In this document: in pieces, positions 19,187-28,700 of the stretch | Layout: each line of letters starts with the position of its first letter | Numbering within the stretch: position 1 is the stretch's first letter | NCBI RefSeq assembly: GCF_023278085.1 | Contig: NZ_CP066265.1 | Span: forward strand, 372,001-436,000 | Reading direction: 5' to 3' | Origin: Pseudomonas syringae | GTDB taxonomy: Bacteria > Pseudomonadota > Gammaproteobacteria > Pseudomonadales > Pseudomonadaceae | Length of the DNA: 64,000 nucleotides | Program-made: the position numbers and the translations under genes | Notes under the pieces: generated by a model | Seen by the model: only the letters and a program-made list of their open reading frames with translations | Databases searched by the model: none | What the model was told of the DNA's origin: nothing

Positions 19187-19645
19187 ATGCCTGATTGCGC
19201 AACAACACGATACCTGCGTAAAGGCAGATTCTCTGCGATTGGTCAGATGTATATGGTGACTTCGGTGACCAAATGCCGTTTGCCAGTGTTCGCTGACATG
19301 CAATTGGGCCGCTTGCTCGTGCTGGAAATGAAACGCTGCGAAGAACAGGGGCTGGTCAAGTCTTTGGCATGGGTGATCATGCCTGACCACCTTCACTGGC
19401 TTCTTGAACTCAGGGCCAGTGACCTGTCCAGGGTGATGAAGCAGGTTAAGGCCCGAAGCTCGATTGCAATTGGAAAAGCGAGCGTTTATCCACACGCTTT
19501 GTGGCAATCCGGCTACCACGACAGAGCAGTCCGCGACGAAAAAGACATCGCGCCACTGGCTCGCTATATCGTGGCCAATCCGTTGCGCGCGGGCTTGGTG
19601 ACGAAGGTGGGGGATTACCCGTTATGGGATGCGATATGGGTTTGA
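19187..19645 (+). CDS. REP-associated tyrosine transposase (RAYT)
   Basis: Single-copy domesticated IS200-like transposase, 152 aa. It has the HUH motif as HLH in WVIMPDHLHWLLEL, a hydrophobic GQMYMVTSVTKCRLPVF N-terminal strand, and the conserved LWQSGYHDRAVRDEKD segment carrying the likely catalytic tyrosine. The C-terminus ARYIVANPLRAGLV is typical of the family. GGAGG is eight nt before the ATG. A pair of inverted REP sequences follows 8 bp after the stop, the normal arrangement for a RAYT and its cognate REP. It has no IS ends or flanking target duplications. Confidence 0.92.
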   Translation: MPDCATTRYLRKGRFSAIGQMYMVTSVTKCRLPVFADMQLGRLLVLEMKRCEEQGLVKSLAWVIMPDHLHWLLELRASDLSRVMKQVKARSSIAIGKASVYPHALWQSGYHDRAVRDEKDIAPLARYIVANPLRAGLVTKVGDYPLWDAIWV

Positions 19646-19653
19646 TTCATCAG

Positions 19654-19762
19654 AGCTTTCGCGAACAAGTTCGCTCCTACGCCCTGCGGGCAGAAGCAGG
19701 GTAGCGGCGGAATGCTTTGCTTCTGCCCAGCGGGCGTAGGAGCGAACTTGTTCGCGAAGCTT
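19654..19762. repeat. Inverted REP pair (REPIN) next to RAYT
   Basis: Two REPs face each other: arm TTCGCGAACAAGTTCGCTCC at 19658-19677 and its complement GGAGCGAACTTGTTCGCGAA at 19739-19758, extending to ~30 near-perfect paired bases. An inner GGGCAGAAGCA/TGCTTCTGCCC stem extends the hairpin. Each arm also has its own palindrome GCGAAC..GTTCGC. Six T follow at 19761, so it may also terminate the RAYT transcript. Confidence 0.92.
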
Positions 19763-19809
19763 TTTTCAGGCAACACACTTTCTGGAAACAGAACGCCCCC
19801 GGTGGGGCA

Positions 19810-21435
19810 TCAAAGCGCGAAGCGCGCCACCATGCTGTTGAGGTCGACTGCCAGACGGGACAGCTCGCCGCTTGCGGCGCTGGTCTGGTTGGCGCCGGTG
19901 GTGGATTGCGCTGACAGGTCGCGGATGTTCACCAGGTTGCGGTCGACTTCGCGTGCGACCTGAGCCTGTTCTTCTGCGGCGCTGGCGATGACCATGTTGC
20001 GCTCGTTGATCTCTTCAACCGCGATGTTGATGGTGTTCAGCGCCGTGCCTGCGCCTTTGGCGATGCTCAGGGTCGACTCGGCGCGTTCGGTGCTGTTGCG
20101 CATCGAACCGACTGCCTGCTCCGTACCGCCCTGAATGCTGCTGATCATGCGCTCGATTTCGCTTGTCGATTGCTGGGTGCGATGCGCCAGGGCGCGGACC
20201 TCATCAGCGACTACCGCGAAACCACGGCCCGCTTCACCGGCACGTGCCGCTTCGATGGCAGCGTTGAGTGCCAGCAGGTTGGTCTGGTCTGCCAGACCGC
20301 GAATCACATCCAGCACCTTGCCGATGTCGCGGGATTCGGTGGCCAGATTGATGATCAGATCGGAGGTTTCTTTCACGTCGCCGCTCATCCGTTCGATCGC
20401 GCTCACAGTCTCCTGAACCAGATCACGACCGTCGGCAGCCGAGGTCGCCGCATTGCGTGATGCCTCCGAGGTGCTGATGGCGTTACGCGCCACTTCTTCC
20501 ACCGCGCTGGTCATCTCGTTGACTGCCGTGGCGGCCTGTTCGATTTCGTCGTTCTGCTGCAACAATCCGCGGGCGCTTTCGTCGGTAACCGCATTCAGCT
20601 CTTCAGCGGCCGAGGCCAGTTGAGTGGCGGAGCCGGAAATGCCCTGGAGGGTGTCGCGCAGCTTGTCCTGCATGGTTTTCATGGCCAGCAGCAGACGACC
20701 GGCTTCATCGGTGCCGTCGATCCGGATCGGCTGGGTCAGGTTGCCTTGCGCGATGGTTTCCGCTGCGCTAAGGGCTGTTGCGATGGGTGTGGTAATGCTC
20801 TTGATCAGCATCCAGGCAAACACGAGGGTCAGCAGCGTGGCGGCGATCAGCAACCCGATCACCATATTGAACGCCGAGTCGTACTCGCTGGAGGCGTCCT
20901 TTTTGACCTTGTTCAATTGCGTTGTATTGATCTCCACCAGCTTGCCGAGCACGACGTTCATCTGGTCGGAGTTGCTGACCATTTCGTTATTGAGCAAGTC
21001 CTGAAGTTCGCTGATCCTGTCGGCGCGGGTGAGGCCCTTCATGCGTTCTTCAAGCTGGCGATATTGCCCCAGCAATTGGACGTATTGATCGTAAAGGGCG
21101 CGCTCGTTGGCGTCGGCGATCAGCTTTTCATAAGTCGCCTGGGCATCCGTAATCTGCTTGTTGCGCATGGCCAGCAGGTCGATGGTTTTCTGCTGGGTGG
21201 CCGGATCACGGTTGACCAGCAATCGGTAAGACAGCACGCGCAGACGGATACTGACCTCCGCAAAACGGTCGAGGCTTTTAATGCTGGGCACGTTGTTATT
21301 GGCCAGTTCTTCGGTCGCACCGCGGATCTTGCTCATCTGCGACAGGGCGAAGACACCGAGAATCAGCATGAGTGAGCCAATCAAGGCGAATCCCAGGAAT
21401 GCTCGGGGTGCGATGTTCATATTTCGAAGGGACAT
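19810..21435 (-). CDS. Methyl-accepting chemotaxis protein
   Basis: Inner-membrane chemoreceptor of 541 aa. TM1 is at about residues 10-30, with a periplasmic four-helix-bundle (4HB_MCP-type) sensor of ~150 residues. TM2 ([20 protein letters not shown]) starts at about 191 and is followed by HAMP. The signalling hairpin tip [37 protein letters not shown] contacts CheA/CheW. Methylation-type Glu/Gln pairs flank it. No C-terminal CheR-binding pentapeptide is present (ends VARFAL). The ligand is unknown. A FliA-type promoter precedes it and it is transcribed alone. Confidence 0.93.
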   Translation of the reverse strand: MSLRNMNIAPRAFLGFALIGSLMLILGVFALSQMSKIRGATEELANNNVPSIKSLDRFAEVSIRLRVLSYRLLVNRDPATQQKTIDLLAMRNKQITDAQATYEKLIADANERALYDQYVQLLGQYRQLEERMKGLTRADRISELQDLLNNEMVSNSDQMNVVLGKLVEINTTQLNKVKKDASSEYDSAFNMVIGLLIAATLLTLVFAWMLIKSITTPIATALSAAETIAQGNLTQPIRIDGTDEAGRLLLAMKTMQDKLRDTLQGISGSATQLASAAEELNAVTDESARGLLQQNDEIEQAATAVNEMTSAVEEVARNAISTSEASRNAATSAADGRDLVQETVSAIERMSGDVKETSDLIINLATESRDIGKVLDVIRGLADQTNLLALNAAIEAARAGEAGRGFAVVADEVRALAHRTQQSTSEIERMISSIQGGTEQAVGSMRNSTERAESTLSIAKGAGTALNTINIAVEEINERNMVIASAAEEQAQVAREVDRNLVNIRDLSAQSTTGANQTSAASGELSRLAVDLNSMVARFAL

Positions 21436-21510
21436 ACAAGCTTCCAGAGTGAGGTGCGCGTTCCATGCGGCGTGGCGAAGAAGGGACGTGAAAAAGTAGT
21501 TAGTGGCTGC

Positions 21511-21537
21511 CTATCGGTCATACGACTAAAGTCTTGA
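21511..21537 (-). promoter_or_regulatory. FliA (sigma-28) promoter of the chemoreceptor
   Basis: Minus strand TCAAG (21537-21533), 14 bp, ACCGATA (core at 21518-21512), close to the Pseudomonas FliA pattern TCAAG...GCCGATA. It lies 76 bp before the ATG. Confidence 0.6.
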
Positions 21538-21862
21538 GCGAACAGGCACGTGAAGAATGGCACTGGTGGATGGCAGTTTTGCATCGGGTTGCCTATTCAT
21601 GGCGCAAACCCTTGAAAACGTTGAGGACGGCGGCGGGAAAGGCATGGCACTTTGCCCGAAGACTGTGCGGATTTGTCGCAGCCGGCAATGGTCTGACGAA
21701 CAGCAGGAACCGGAATCCGAATACGTAGTCACAAGCCCCCTATGCGTGTGCGTTATCGACGTGTTCATGCCGTGGCAGGTCATTATTCAAGGCCTGACGC
21801 TGGTATGCGCAGTGACTTTTCTTTATCGTGTGCGCCCGTTGAAATTTGCTCGAGAAATCAAA

Positions 21863-22096
21863 ATGTTGGAAGCCTCCCTTAGCCAATTGGAACAACTTGT
21901 CGGTGATCTGGTGCAGCAGAACCAGGCGCTTCAAGAGACAAATGCACAGCTCGGTGCCGAGCTGGCAAAAGCCAAGGACGAGAACGAGAACTTGCAACTG
22001 AGCCTGATGGAGCAGGAAGAAAAACAGGGCAGCACGGCCGCCCGTATCCAGGCGCTGGTTGATCGCGCGACCAGCGCAAGCGCTGTCAGCGCATGA
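21863..22096 (+). CDS. Small coiled-coil protein, TIGR02449-like
   Basis: A 77-aa protein that is almost entirely heptad-repeat coiled coil (LSQLEQLVGDLVQQNQALQE, then AELAKAKDENENLQLSL). It resembles the TIGR02449 family that accompanies zapA in pseudomonads. It overlaps the following ZapA-like gene by ATGA, so the two are translationally coupled and probably act together. The start is uncertain: ATG 21863 was chosen by comparison with the family, while an in-frame ATG at 21767 would add a hydrophobic, membrane-helix-like segment (VIIQGLTLVCAVTFLYRV). Neither has a strong Shine-Dalgarno. Confidence 0.7.
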   Translation: MLEASLSQLEQLVGDLVQQNQALQETNAQLGAELAKAKDENENLQLSLMEQEEKQGSTAARIQALVDRATSASAVSA

Positions 22097-22395
22097 ACGT
22101 CGATGGCAGCGGGGTAACCGTTCTTTCGATTCTGGGCAATGAGTACTCGGTCAAGGCGCCGGCCGGTGAAGACCTGACGCTCATGAAGGCGGCCGCGATG
22201 CTCAATGCGTCGCTGGCCGACACCAAGCGTAAATACCCGACCTTGATCGGCGACCGTTTGCTGGTCCTGGCCGCCCTGAACCTCTGTTCGCAGCAGATCG
22301 AGCTTGAGCAATTGCACAAGGTCGAGCTGAAGCGTTATCGCGAGAAGGTCGACGCGACGGTTGATGTGATCACCAAGACCATCTCCCAGGGGTAA
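22093..22395 (+). CDS. ZapA-like protein
   Basis: A 100-aa protein with the ZapA fold pattern: N-terminal beta strands VTVLSILGNEYSVKAPAGED, a helix LMKAAAMLNASLADTKRKYP, then RLLVLAALNLCSQQIELEQL leading into a C-terminal coiled coil. ZapA bundles FtsZ at the division ring. This copy lacks the usual 6S RNA/ygfA neighbours and differs from the typical Pseudomonas ZapA consensus I remember, so it may be a second paralogue. The preceding coiled-coil gene overlaps it by four bases. Confidence 0.8.
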   Translation: MNVDGSGVTVLSILGNEYSVKAPAGEDLTLMKAAAMLNASLADTKRKYPTLIGDRLLVLAALNLCSQQIELEQLHKVELKRYREKVDATVDVITKTISQG

Positions 22396-22410
22396 GTCTG
22401 GAGGCTGTTT

Positions 22411-23124
22411 TCAGAACGAATGTGTCTGCTTGCCTCTGCGCCATTGCCCCAGCCTTTCCTCAAGCAACAGTGGGCTGTCGATCTGCTGACGGCGTGCGTG
22501 GCTGAACAGGATCAGCGCCAGCTCTGCAGTGACCAGGGCGTCGGCGCTGGCGTTATGGCGTTCTTCCGCGTGCAGGCCGAAATACCCGGTCCAGTCGTCC
22601 AGCCCGGCATGCCGCAGGTTGGCCTGCTGGAAAAGCATCGGGGCGATTTCGGCGGCGTCGAAAAACGGGTGCTGCAGGCGATAGTCCAGGCTTTCCTTCA
22701 GCGCGCGCGACAGCATGTGCTGATCGAAAGGCGCATGAAAACCCAGAATCGGGCTGTCGCCGACAAACCCCATGAAGTCCAGCAACGCCTGCGCCGGCTC
22801 ACTGCCCGCCGCAATCGTGCTGGGCGCCAGGCCATGGATCAACACCGCCGGGCTGACCTTGTGGTCGACGCGCAGCAAGGTGCGTTCGAATTGCTGGCCC
22901 AGATCGATGGCTCCGTCTTCGATCACTACGGCACCGATGGACAAGACCTGGTCACGGTTCATGTTCAAGCCGCTGGTTTCCAGATCCAATACCACCCAGC
23001 GTTGTTGGCGCAACGTCTGGTCACTGAGCGGTGCGCAGACAGGCAACCGGTTGAGCCGTTCCAGCTGATGCTCATGCAGTGGCGCTTCCTTGCGACGCGG
23101 CTTCAGCCATTCGAACAGATTCAT
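22411..23124 (-). CDS. DnaQ-like 3'-5' exonuclease (DEDDh)
   Basis: A 237-aa exonuclease of the Pol III epsilon superfamily. DEDDh residues are visible: Asp47 and Glu49 (VVLDLETSGL), Asp in HAPFDQHML, and His/Asp in ERHNASADALVTAELAL. It is longer than an isolated domain, with ~40 basic residues at the N-terminus (KPRRKEAP). It overlaps the upstream cNMP/CBS/nucleotidyltransferase gene by ATGA; this pair recurs in pseudomonads, suggesting a joint role in nucleotide signalling or DNA/RNA turnover. It is not the replicative dnaQ. Confidence 0.87.
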   Translation of the reverse strand: MNLFEWLKPRRKEAPLHEHQLERLNRLPVCAPLSDQTLRQQRWVVLDLETSGLNMNRDQVLSIGAVVIEDGAIDLGQQFERTLLRVDHKVSPAVLIHGLAPSTIAAGSEPAQALLDFMGFVGDSPILGFHAPFDQHMLSRALKESLDYRLQHPFFDAAEIAPMLFQQANLRHAGLDDWTGYFGLHAEERHNASADALVTAELALILFSHARRQQIDSPLLLEERLGQWRRGKQTHSF

Positions 23125-25055
23125 AGTTGATAACGCAGGGTCAGGCTGGTTTGCAGGCGCTGCGCCTGACGGAACGACTCGCGCAGGATGCGTCGGTCCA
23201 GATGATTGAGCGTGTCCGGGTCGATGCGGTTGGAATAGGTGAGGTTCTGGCGGCTTTGCAACTGATGTTGTTGCATGCGGGTTTGCTGGATGAAGTGATA
23301 AGCCTCTTCATACGCTGCACCATCCAGCGGGTCGATGATTTCGCGCTCGACCAGCTGTTGCAGGCGCTCCTGGGTATTGTTGGCAGCGATCCCGTTGGCC
23401 AGCGCCAGCAGACGTGCGCCGTCGACAAAAGGCGTGAGGCCTTCTGTCTTGAGGTCCAGCGTGTCTTTTTCGCTGCCTTTTCGGGCCAGTACGAAATCCT
23501 TGAAGCGGCCTACCGGAGGGCGCTGACGCAGTGCGTTTTCAGCCATCATGCGTTGGAACAGCCGGTTATCCGCCACTTGATCAAGCAGGCCACGGCGCAA
23601 TTGCTCGCAGCCGCTTTCATCACCCCAGACCACACGCAGGTCAAAATAGATACTGGAGGCCAGCAGGTTCTCCGGTGTCGCCTCGCGGACAAAGGCTGCG
23701 AAGCGCCTCGCCCATTCCGTACGCGACAGGCACAACTCCGGGTTGCCGGCCATGATATTGCCCTTGCACAGCGTGAAGCCGCACAGCGCCAGACTCTGGT
23801 TGATGCGCTCGGCAATCGGCAGCAGTCGTGTGCGAATCTGCTCTGCCTGTGCTGCATCACTGGCTTCGAAAAGAATGCCGTTGTCCTGATCGGTGAGCAG
23901 TGTCTGTTCACGTCGGCCTTCGCTGCCGAAACACAGCCAGCTGAACGGCACGCCGGGGTCGCCCTTTTCTTCAAGCGTCAGCTCAATGACCCGGCATACC
24001 GTGTGATCGTTGAGCAAGGTGATGATCTGCGTGATCTGTGTCGAAGAGGCACCATGAGCGAGCATGCGATCGACCAGTTGGATGATATCGCCGCGCAGGC
24101 TGCTCAGCGCCTCAATGCGCGGCGCAGTGCGGATGGTCCGCGCAAGGTGCACCAGATCGACACGCTGCAGTGAAAACAGATCCCGCTCCGACACGACGCC
24201 GCACAGTCGCCCGTCCCTGACCAGGCACACATGAGCGATATGCCGCCCGGTCATGGCGATGGCGGCGTCAAATGCGCTGGCGTCGGGGCTCAGGTGAAAG
24301 GGTGCCAGGCTCATGGTGTGCCTGACGGGCGCGCTGAAGTCGGCATCGACATCGGCGACCGCCTCGCGCAGGTCTCGCAGGGTAAAGATACCCAGGGGCG
24401 ACTGCTGCTCGTCGACTATCACAATGCTGCCCACCTGCTGTTCATGCATGAGCTTGACGGCTTCACGCATCGGCGTCTCGGGGCTGCACATCACGGGATG
24501 CCGCATGGCCAGTTCGCCAAGACGCGTGTTCAGGGAATACTGCGTGCCGAGGGTTTCAGCGGCGCGCTGGCGGACCTGGTGATTGACCTGATCCAGCAAG
24601 CTGCTGACCCCGCGCAAGGCGAAGTCGCGAAACGTGGTGGACAGTGCGAACAGCTTGATGAAAGCCTGCTTGTTCAACTGCAGGCAGAAGGTGTCCTCAG
24701 CCGCGCGATGCTCCGTTCGGGTTGCCCGTTCGCCCAGTAATGCCGCCAGCGGAAAGCACTCGCCGGTGGTGATTTCGAAGGTTGTCTCGGTGCCACCTTT
24801 GGCAGAATGCGGACGTTCGCCTGCAACTCTGCCTTGTTTGACGACGTAAAAGTGTTCTACTGGCCCATCGCCAGGCTTGATGATGCTCTCATCGGCAGCG
24901 TAGAACCTGAGCTGACATTGCTCGACCAGGTACGCAAGATGAGCATTTTCCATCTGATTGAAGGGCGGGAATTTTTGCAGGAACTGCATGGTGCCGTGTA
25001 TGTTCTGCAACACGGCCGTTCTGCCTGCCTGGGTAAAAGCATCTGCCTTGCTCAT
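23121..25055 (-). CDS. cNMP-binding / CBS-pair / DUF294 nucleotidyltransferase protein
   Basis: A 644-aa signalling protein. Residues ~20-140 form a cyclic-nucleotide-binding domain (QKFPPFNQMENAHLAYLVEQC, GDGPVEHFYVVKQGRV). Residues ~180-300 are two CBS motifs (MCSPETPMREAVKLMHEQQVGSIVIV; GVVSERDLFSLQ). A DUF294 nucleotidyltransferase core follows (CFGSEGRREQTLLTDQDNG, with the GS and DxD metal ligands), then the DUF294_C helical domain. It likely modifies an unknown partner in response to nucleotides. Start 25055 (MSKADAFTQAG) is by family resemblance; in-frame ATGs lie at 25088 and upstream. It is divergent from a single-domain response regulator. Confidence 0.85.
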   Translation of the reverse strand: MSKADAFTQAGRTAVLQNIHGTMQFLQKFPPFNQMENAHLAYLVEQCQLRFYAADESIIKPGDGPVEHFYVVKQGRVAGERPHSAKGGTETTFEITTGECFPLAALLGERATRTEHRAAEDTFCLQLNKQAFIKLFALSTTFRDFALRGVSSLLDQVNHQVRQRAAETLGTQYSLNTRLGELAMRHPVMCSPETPMREAVKLMHEQQVGSIVIVDEQQSPLGIFTLRDLREAVADVDADFSAPVRHTMSLAPFHLSPDASAFDAAIAMTGRHIAHVCLVRDGRLCGVVSERDLFSLQRVDLVHLARTIRTAPRIEALSSLRGDIIQLVDRMLAHGASSTQITQIITLLNDHTVCRVIELTLEEKGDPGVPFSWLCFGSEGRREQTLLTDQDNGILFEASDAAQAEQIRTRLLPIAERINQSLALCGFTLCKGNIMAGNPELCLSRTEWARRFAAFVREATPENLLASSIYFDLRVVWGDESGCEQLRRGLLDQVADNRLFQRMMAENALRQRPPVGRFKDFVLARKGSEKDTLDLKTEGLTPFVDGARLLALANGIAANNTQERLQQLVEREIIDPLDGAAYEEAYHFIQQTRMQQHQLQSRQNLTYSNRIDPDTLNHLDRRILRESFRQAQRLQTSLTLRYQL

Positions 25056-25292
25056 GGCCTGTACCGCGTTCTTGTTATTGGCGACCATGGTCGACCGCTT
25101 GCGGCACAGTGCCCATTGGACGTAAGTCTTACGCCTGAGCCAAGCGACATGACCAACGCAACACTGTTGCGCAACGACTGATTTGACGAGTGCAAGGGAT
25201 TGCGAGCTGCAACCGGCCGGGAAGCCGACGAAATACATCGCAGATTAAGCACCGTCTGCTGTCGGATTAGTTCAGGGAATGATGAGACTGCA

Positions 25293-25739
25293 ATGATTGA
25301 CCACGACATTCTGAGCGACGACGAACGCAATGCCCTCAATGAGGTGATGCTGACGCCCGAGCGCAACACACCGCAACGGGTCCTGATCGTTGATGACGAC
25401 AGTGACGCCCGCGAGCTGCTGGCTGAAATTCTGAGTCTCAACGACATCAGCTGCATGACTGCGCCCGGCGGCGACATCGCGCTGGAAATGCTTCAGACCC
25501 GTCAGTCCATCGGGTTGCTGATCACCGACCTGCGCATGGCACCGTTCGACGGGTTGTACCTGATCCGCAAGGTCCGCGAGTCGGAGCGCGCGGAACTGCC
25601 CATCATCATCGTGTCCGGCGACGCCAACGTGCGCGACGCCATTGATGCCATGCACCTGAACGTGGTCGATTTCCTCCTCAAGCCGCTCAACACCAAGCAT
25701 CTGGTGCAGATGGTTAAGCGTGAATTGGGAATGAGTTGA
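25293..25739 (+). CDS. Single-domain response regulator
   Basis: A 148-aa protein: a ~25-residue tail and then one receiver domain. Acidic pocket Asp34-36 (LIVDDDSD), phospho-acceptor Asp79 (LLITDLRM), Ser108 (IIIVSGD) and Lys130 (LLKPLN) are all in place. There is no output domain and no adjacent histidine kinase, so it probably acts by protein contacts. It is divergent from the cNMP/CBS gene and convergent with hopAS1. A weak GAG sits before the ATG. Confidence 0.88.
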   Translation: MIDHDILSDDERNALNEVMLTPERNTPQRVLIVDDDSDARELLAEILSLNDISCMTAPGGDIALEMLQTRQSIGLLITDLRMAPFDGLYLIRKVRESERAELPIIIVSGDANVRDAIDAMHLNVVDFLLKPLNTKHLVQMVKRELGMS

Positions 25740-25776
25740 GGCTTTATTCCCAACCTTCTCTATCGGGTTTCCGGTT

Positions 25777-28700
25777 TCAAGGTGGCGGGAACTGGGCTGC
25801 GGTGCGCTGACCGTCGACATTGGAAAGCTTTTGCCAGCGCAGGAGGTTTCGCCAGCCGACCGAGGTTGAATCCCGCGCTCGCTCACGGACGATCAACACC
25901 AGTGGTCGCCACGTTTCCCTGGTCAGCAGAATGTCATCAATGGCCTGCCTGGCCTTTTCCGCCGCCTGCAAGTCTCCGCGCTTTAACGCCAGTGCCTGAA
26001 TGCCGCGATAGCCGTCGATCTCGGCTCCCGCCCGGCCCTTCATCGAGTAGTTGACGTTGTACTGGCAGTACTTGCTGTCCTGGCCCAGGCGCTTGATCTT
26101 TGCCTCGAATGCGTCAAGAAGCATGGCCGCACGCAAGCGATTTTCCGGGGTGTTCTTGTTGCCGGTCTCATCCGGCTCCAGGGTCTCGATACAACGCAGC
26201 AACCACAGGTCGCGATTGGCGCTGATTTCGGTCTGCATGTCGCGCGGCGTTGAGTAATGCCGGTCAAGATCAGCGTCCTGTTTGTCGCCGATCAGGAAAG
26301 GCGATATTTCGTTCTTTTCCAGTGCCCAGGCCAGGTCCCGGGACATTCCCAGTTGCAAACCCAGCCCCTGACCCTGAACGCCATGATGCGCGCCCTTTTT
26401 TGCCGGCGTGGCCGAGCTGGCAATCGGCGCGAAGTTCAGGTTGGCGGTGATGCCCGCCCGTTGCTGGGCGGTATCGCCCTTGGCGCCGACAACACTGATG
26501 AAGCCGCCGGTTTCCGTGCGTTTTTCCTTGATCCGATCAGCTTCGACGTACACCGAGGGTTCCAGCGTCAGGGTTTGGGACGCATCGCTGGAGCCATCCT
26601 TGAAGCGTGCAGCCGGGGCGCGCAACGCCACTCGCGCCGCTACATTGCGGGTACTGGAGGTTGCATCGATCTGGCTGATGGAGACCTCAGGATTGCGCGC
26701 CAATATGGCTTCCAGTGGCCCGGAATAGCGCTGGCCCTGTTGCGGCTCGATGATGTCCCAGCGCACCATGCTGTCGAGGGCGTTCAGCATGTTGGCGCGC
26801 ATTTCATCGTCTTTGTGTCGGGTGCGGAAAAAGCGCATGAGGGTTGAACCGGTTTGGGTTTCCTGTGCAGTAAAGCGGCCAGTAAGCGCAGCCTGGATTC
26901 CCACACCGTCCGCAACCGCACCCCCGACCGCCACACCGATAGTGGCTTCGGCGGCCTCGGTTCGCGCTTTGCCGAATGACATCTCCATACCCAGAATCGG
27001 CATGAACAATTGGGCGAAGGCTTCGTCACTGCGGGACTTTTCTGCCGAGAAGATCGGTGAGACGAGGGGCGATATCAAGCCATAAGGCATGGACGGCAGG
27101 CCTGCCCCCAGCGTTCCTCCACCGCCCAGCCGCAAGCGGTCGCGCAGGCGGCTTTCGAGAATGAACGGCTTGAAGAACGTCACGATGTCGCTTTTCTCGT
27201 TCAGATGCCGTGTTTTCAGCAGCTTTATGGCTGCGCTCAAGTCCTGCGCGAGCACATCGTCAATAGACTGAGCGGGCTGTAGCGCAGGCGGTAATATCTC
27301 GCGCAGGTGCTCATCGACACGATTGATGGCCTCGTAGACCGACAGTTTGCTGTTCGCCAATTCGGTGTACAGCGGCGGCAGTTCGATGGGCTGAGCCTTA
27401 TGTAGTACGTTGACCGCGCGCTTGCCGTCTGCGTCCGGCTTATCCCATATCTGTGACAGCCGTTGCTGATGCACTCTGGCCTTCAGCAAGCTTTGCATCG
27501 ACTTGCCAGCGCGCTTTCCAAGCGTCGCCTGCGACAGGTGAATGCCTTTCTTTTCCAGTGATTTCAGGTGGTCGAGCATGGCATGGGCTGCCGAGACCTC
27601 ACCTTGCAGTTCCGGCACACCCTTGGCGTTTTTCAGAGTCTCTTCCAACTGGCTGATGCGTGCGGAAATAACCTGGTCAACCTGTTTTCTAGGCGACTGC
27701 AGGCCCATGCTTTCGCCCAACGAGTAGGCACGATCCAGCGTTGATTTGGCAAAGGGTGTCTTGTTCAGCGTGGGTATGAGACGGCGCGGCAACGAGCTTT
27801 TTACCGAGGCCGTTGCCGTGCTTTCCTCTGGGGTATTGGCGGCCACGGCACGCATGACCCATTCCGTCGTCGCTTTTTTCAGGCGCTGATCATGTTGCGC
27901 ATAGGGCGTGCCGGGGGCGTTGCTCAGGTAGCCGTTGCGGACCGCGTTGAAGGCGGCGTGATCAATATCGTCAAATTTTTTTTCGTCCCCATCCAGCTTG
28001 CTACGGGCCACTTTTCTGGCTGTTTGCAGCCATGCCTTCACCTTGCTGTCGGTTTCGTTTTGCTGAGCGTCGTCGGCATTCCAGAACACTCGCAGCGCTG
28101 TTGACCGTGCGGCCGCTATCGGTTGCGTGCCGTCGCTGGACAGCACCTGCAATATTTCCATTCCGCGTGGCACATTCGCCAGCTTTCGACAAAAGTCGAC
28201 GGTGTCCCGCTGAATGCTGTGGTTTGTTGCGCTGCGGGTCCTGACCGACTTTGCCATGTCCTCGGCAACGCGGGGCCAATGTTCCAGTGGATGCTGATTC
28301 AGCAGGTCGAGCACGCGGTTGGCGCGGGTGGCGTCATTGTCAGTCAGCTCCGCCAGCGCCGATGTCACGATCTCAATCACTGCGAAGGCTGGAAGTGGTG
28401 TTGGTGGTGGCGTGCGTTGCAGACGATGACCAATGCGCTGCAGGGCCGGTTGAATCGCTTCCGTGCCTGTGGCTGCAAAGGCATGCGCCTCGCTGATCTG
28501 ACTGGCGAGGTATTGCTCGCGGACTTTCTTGAGGGCGGTTTTGTCGATGCGCTCCTGGGCTTCCCCCTCCAGAGTCGTCGTTGCCTGCTCCGATGCAGGC
28601 AGTTTCTGCTCAAGTATCTTGAGTGCAGAACGCTCGCCACTGACGACGCTGAGTCGCTGGTAAAGCTCGCCTATCTCGTCATTCAGGCGTGCACAATCGT

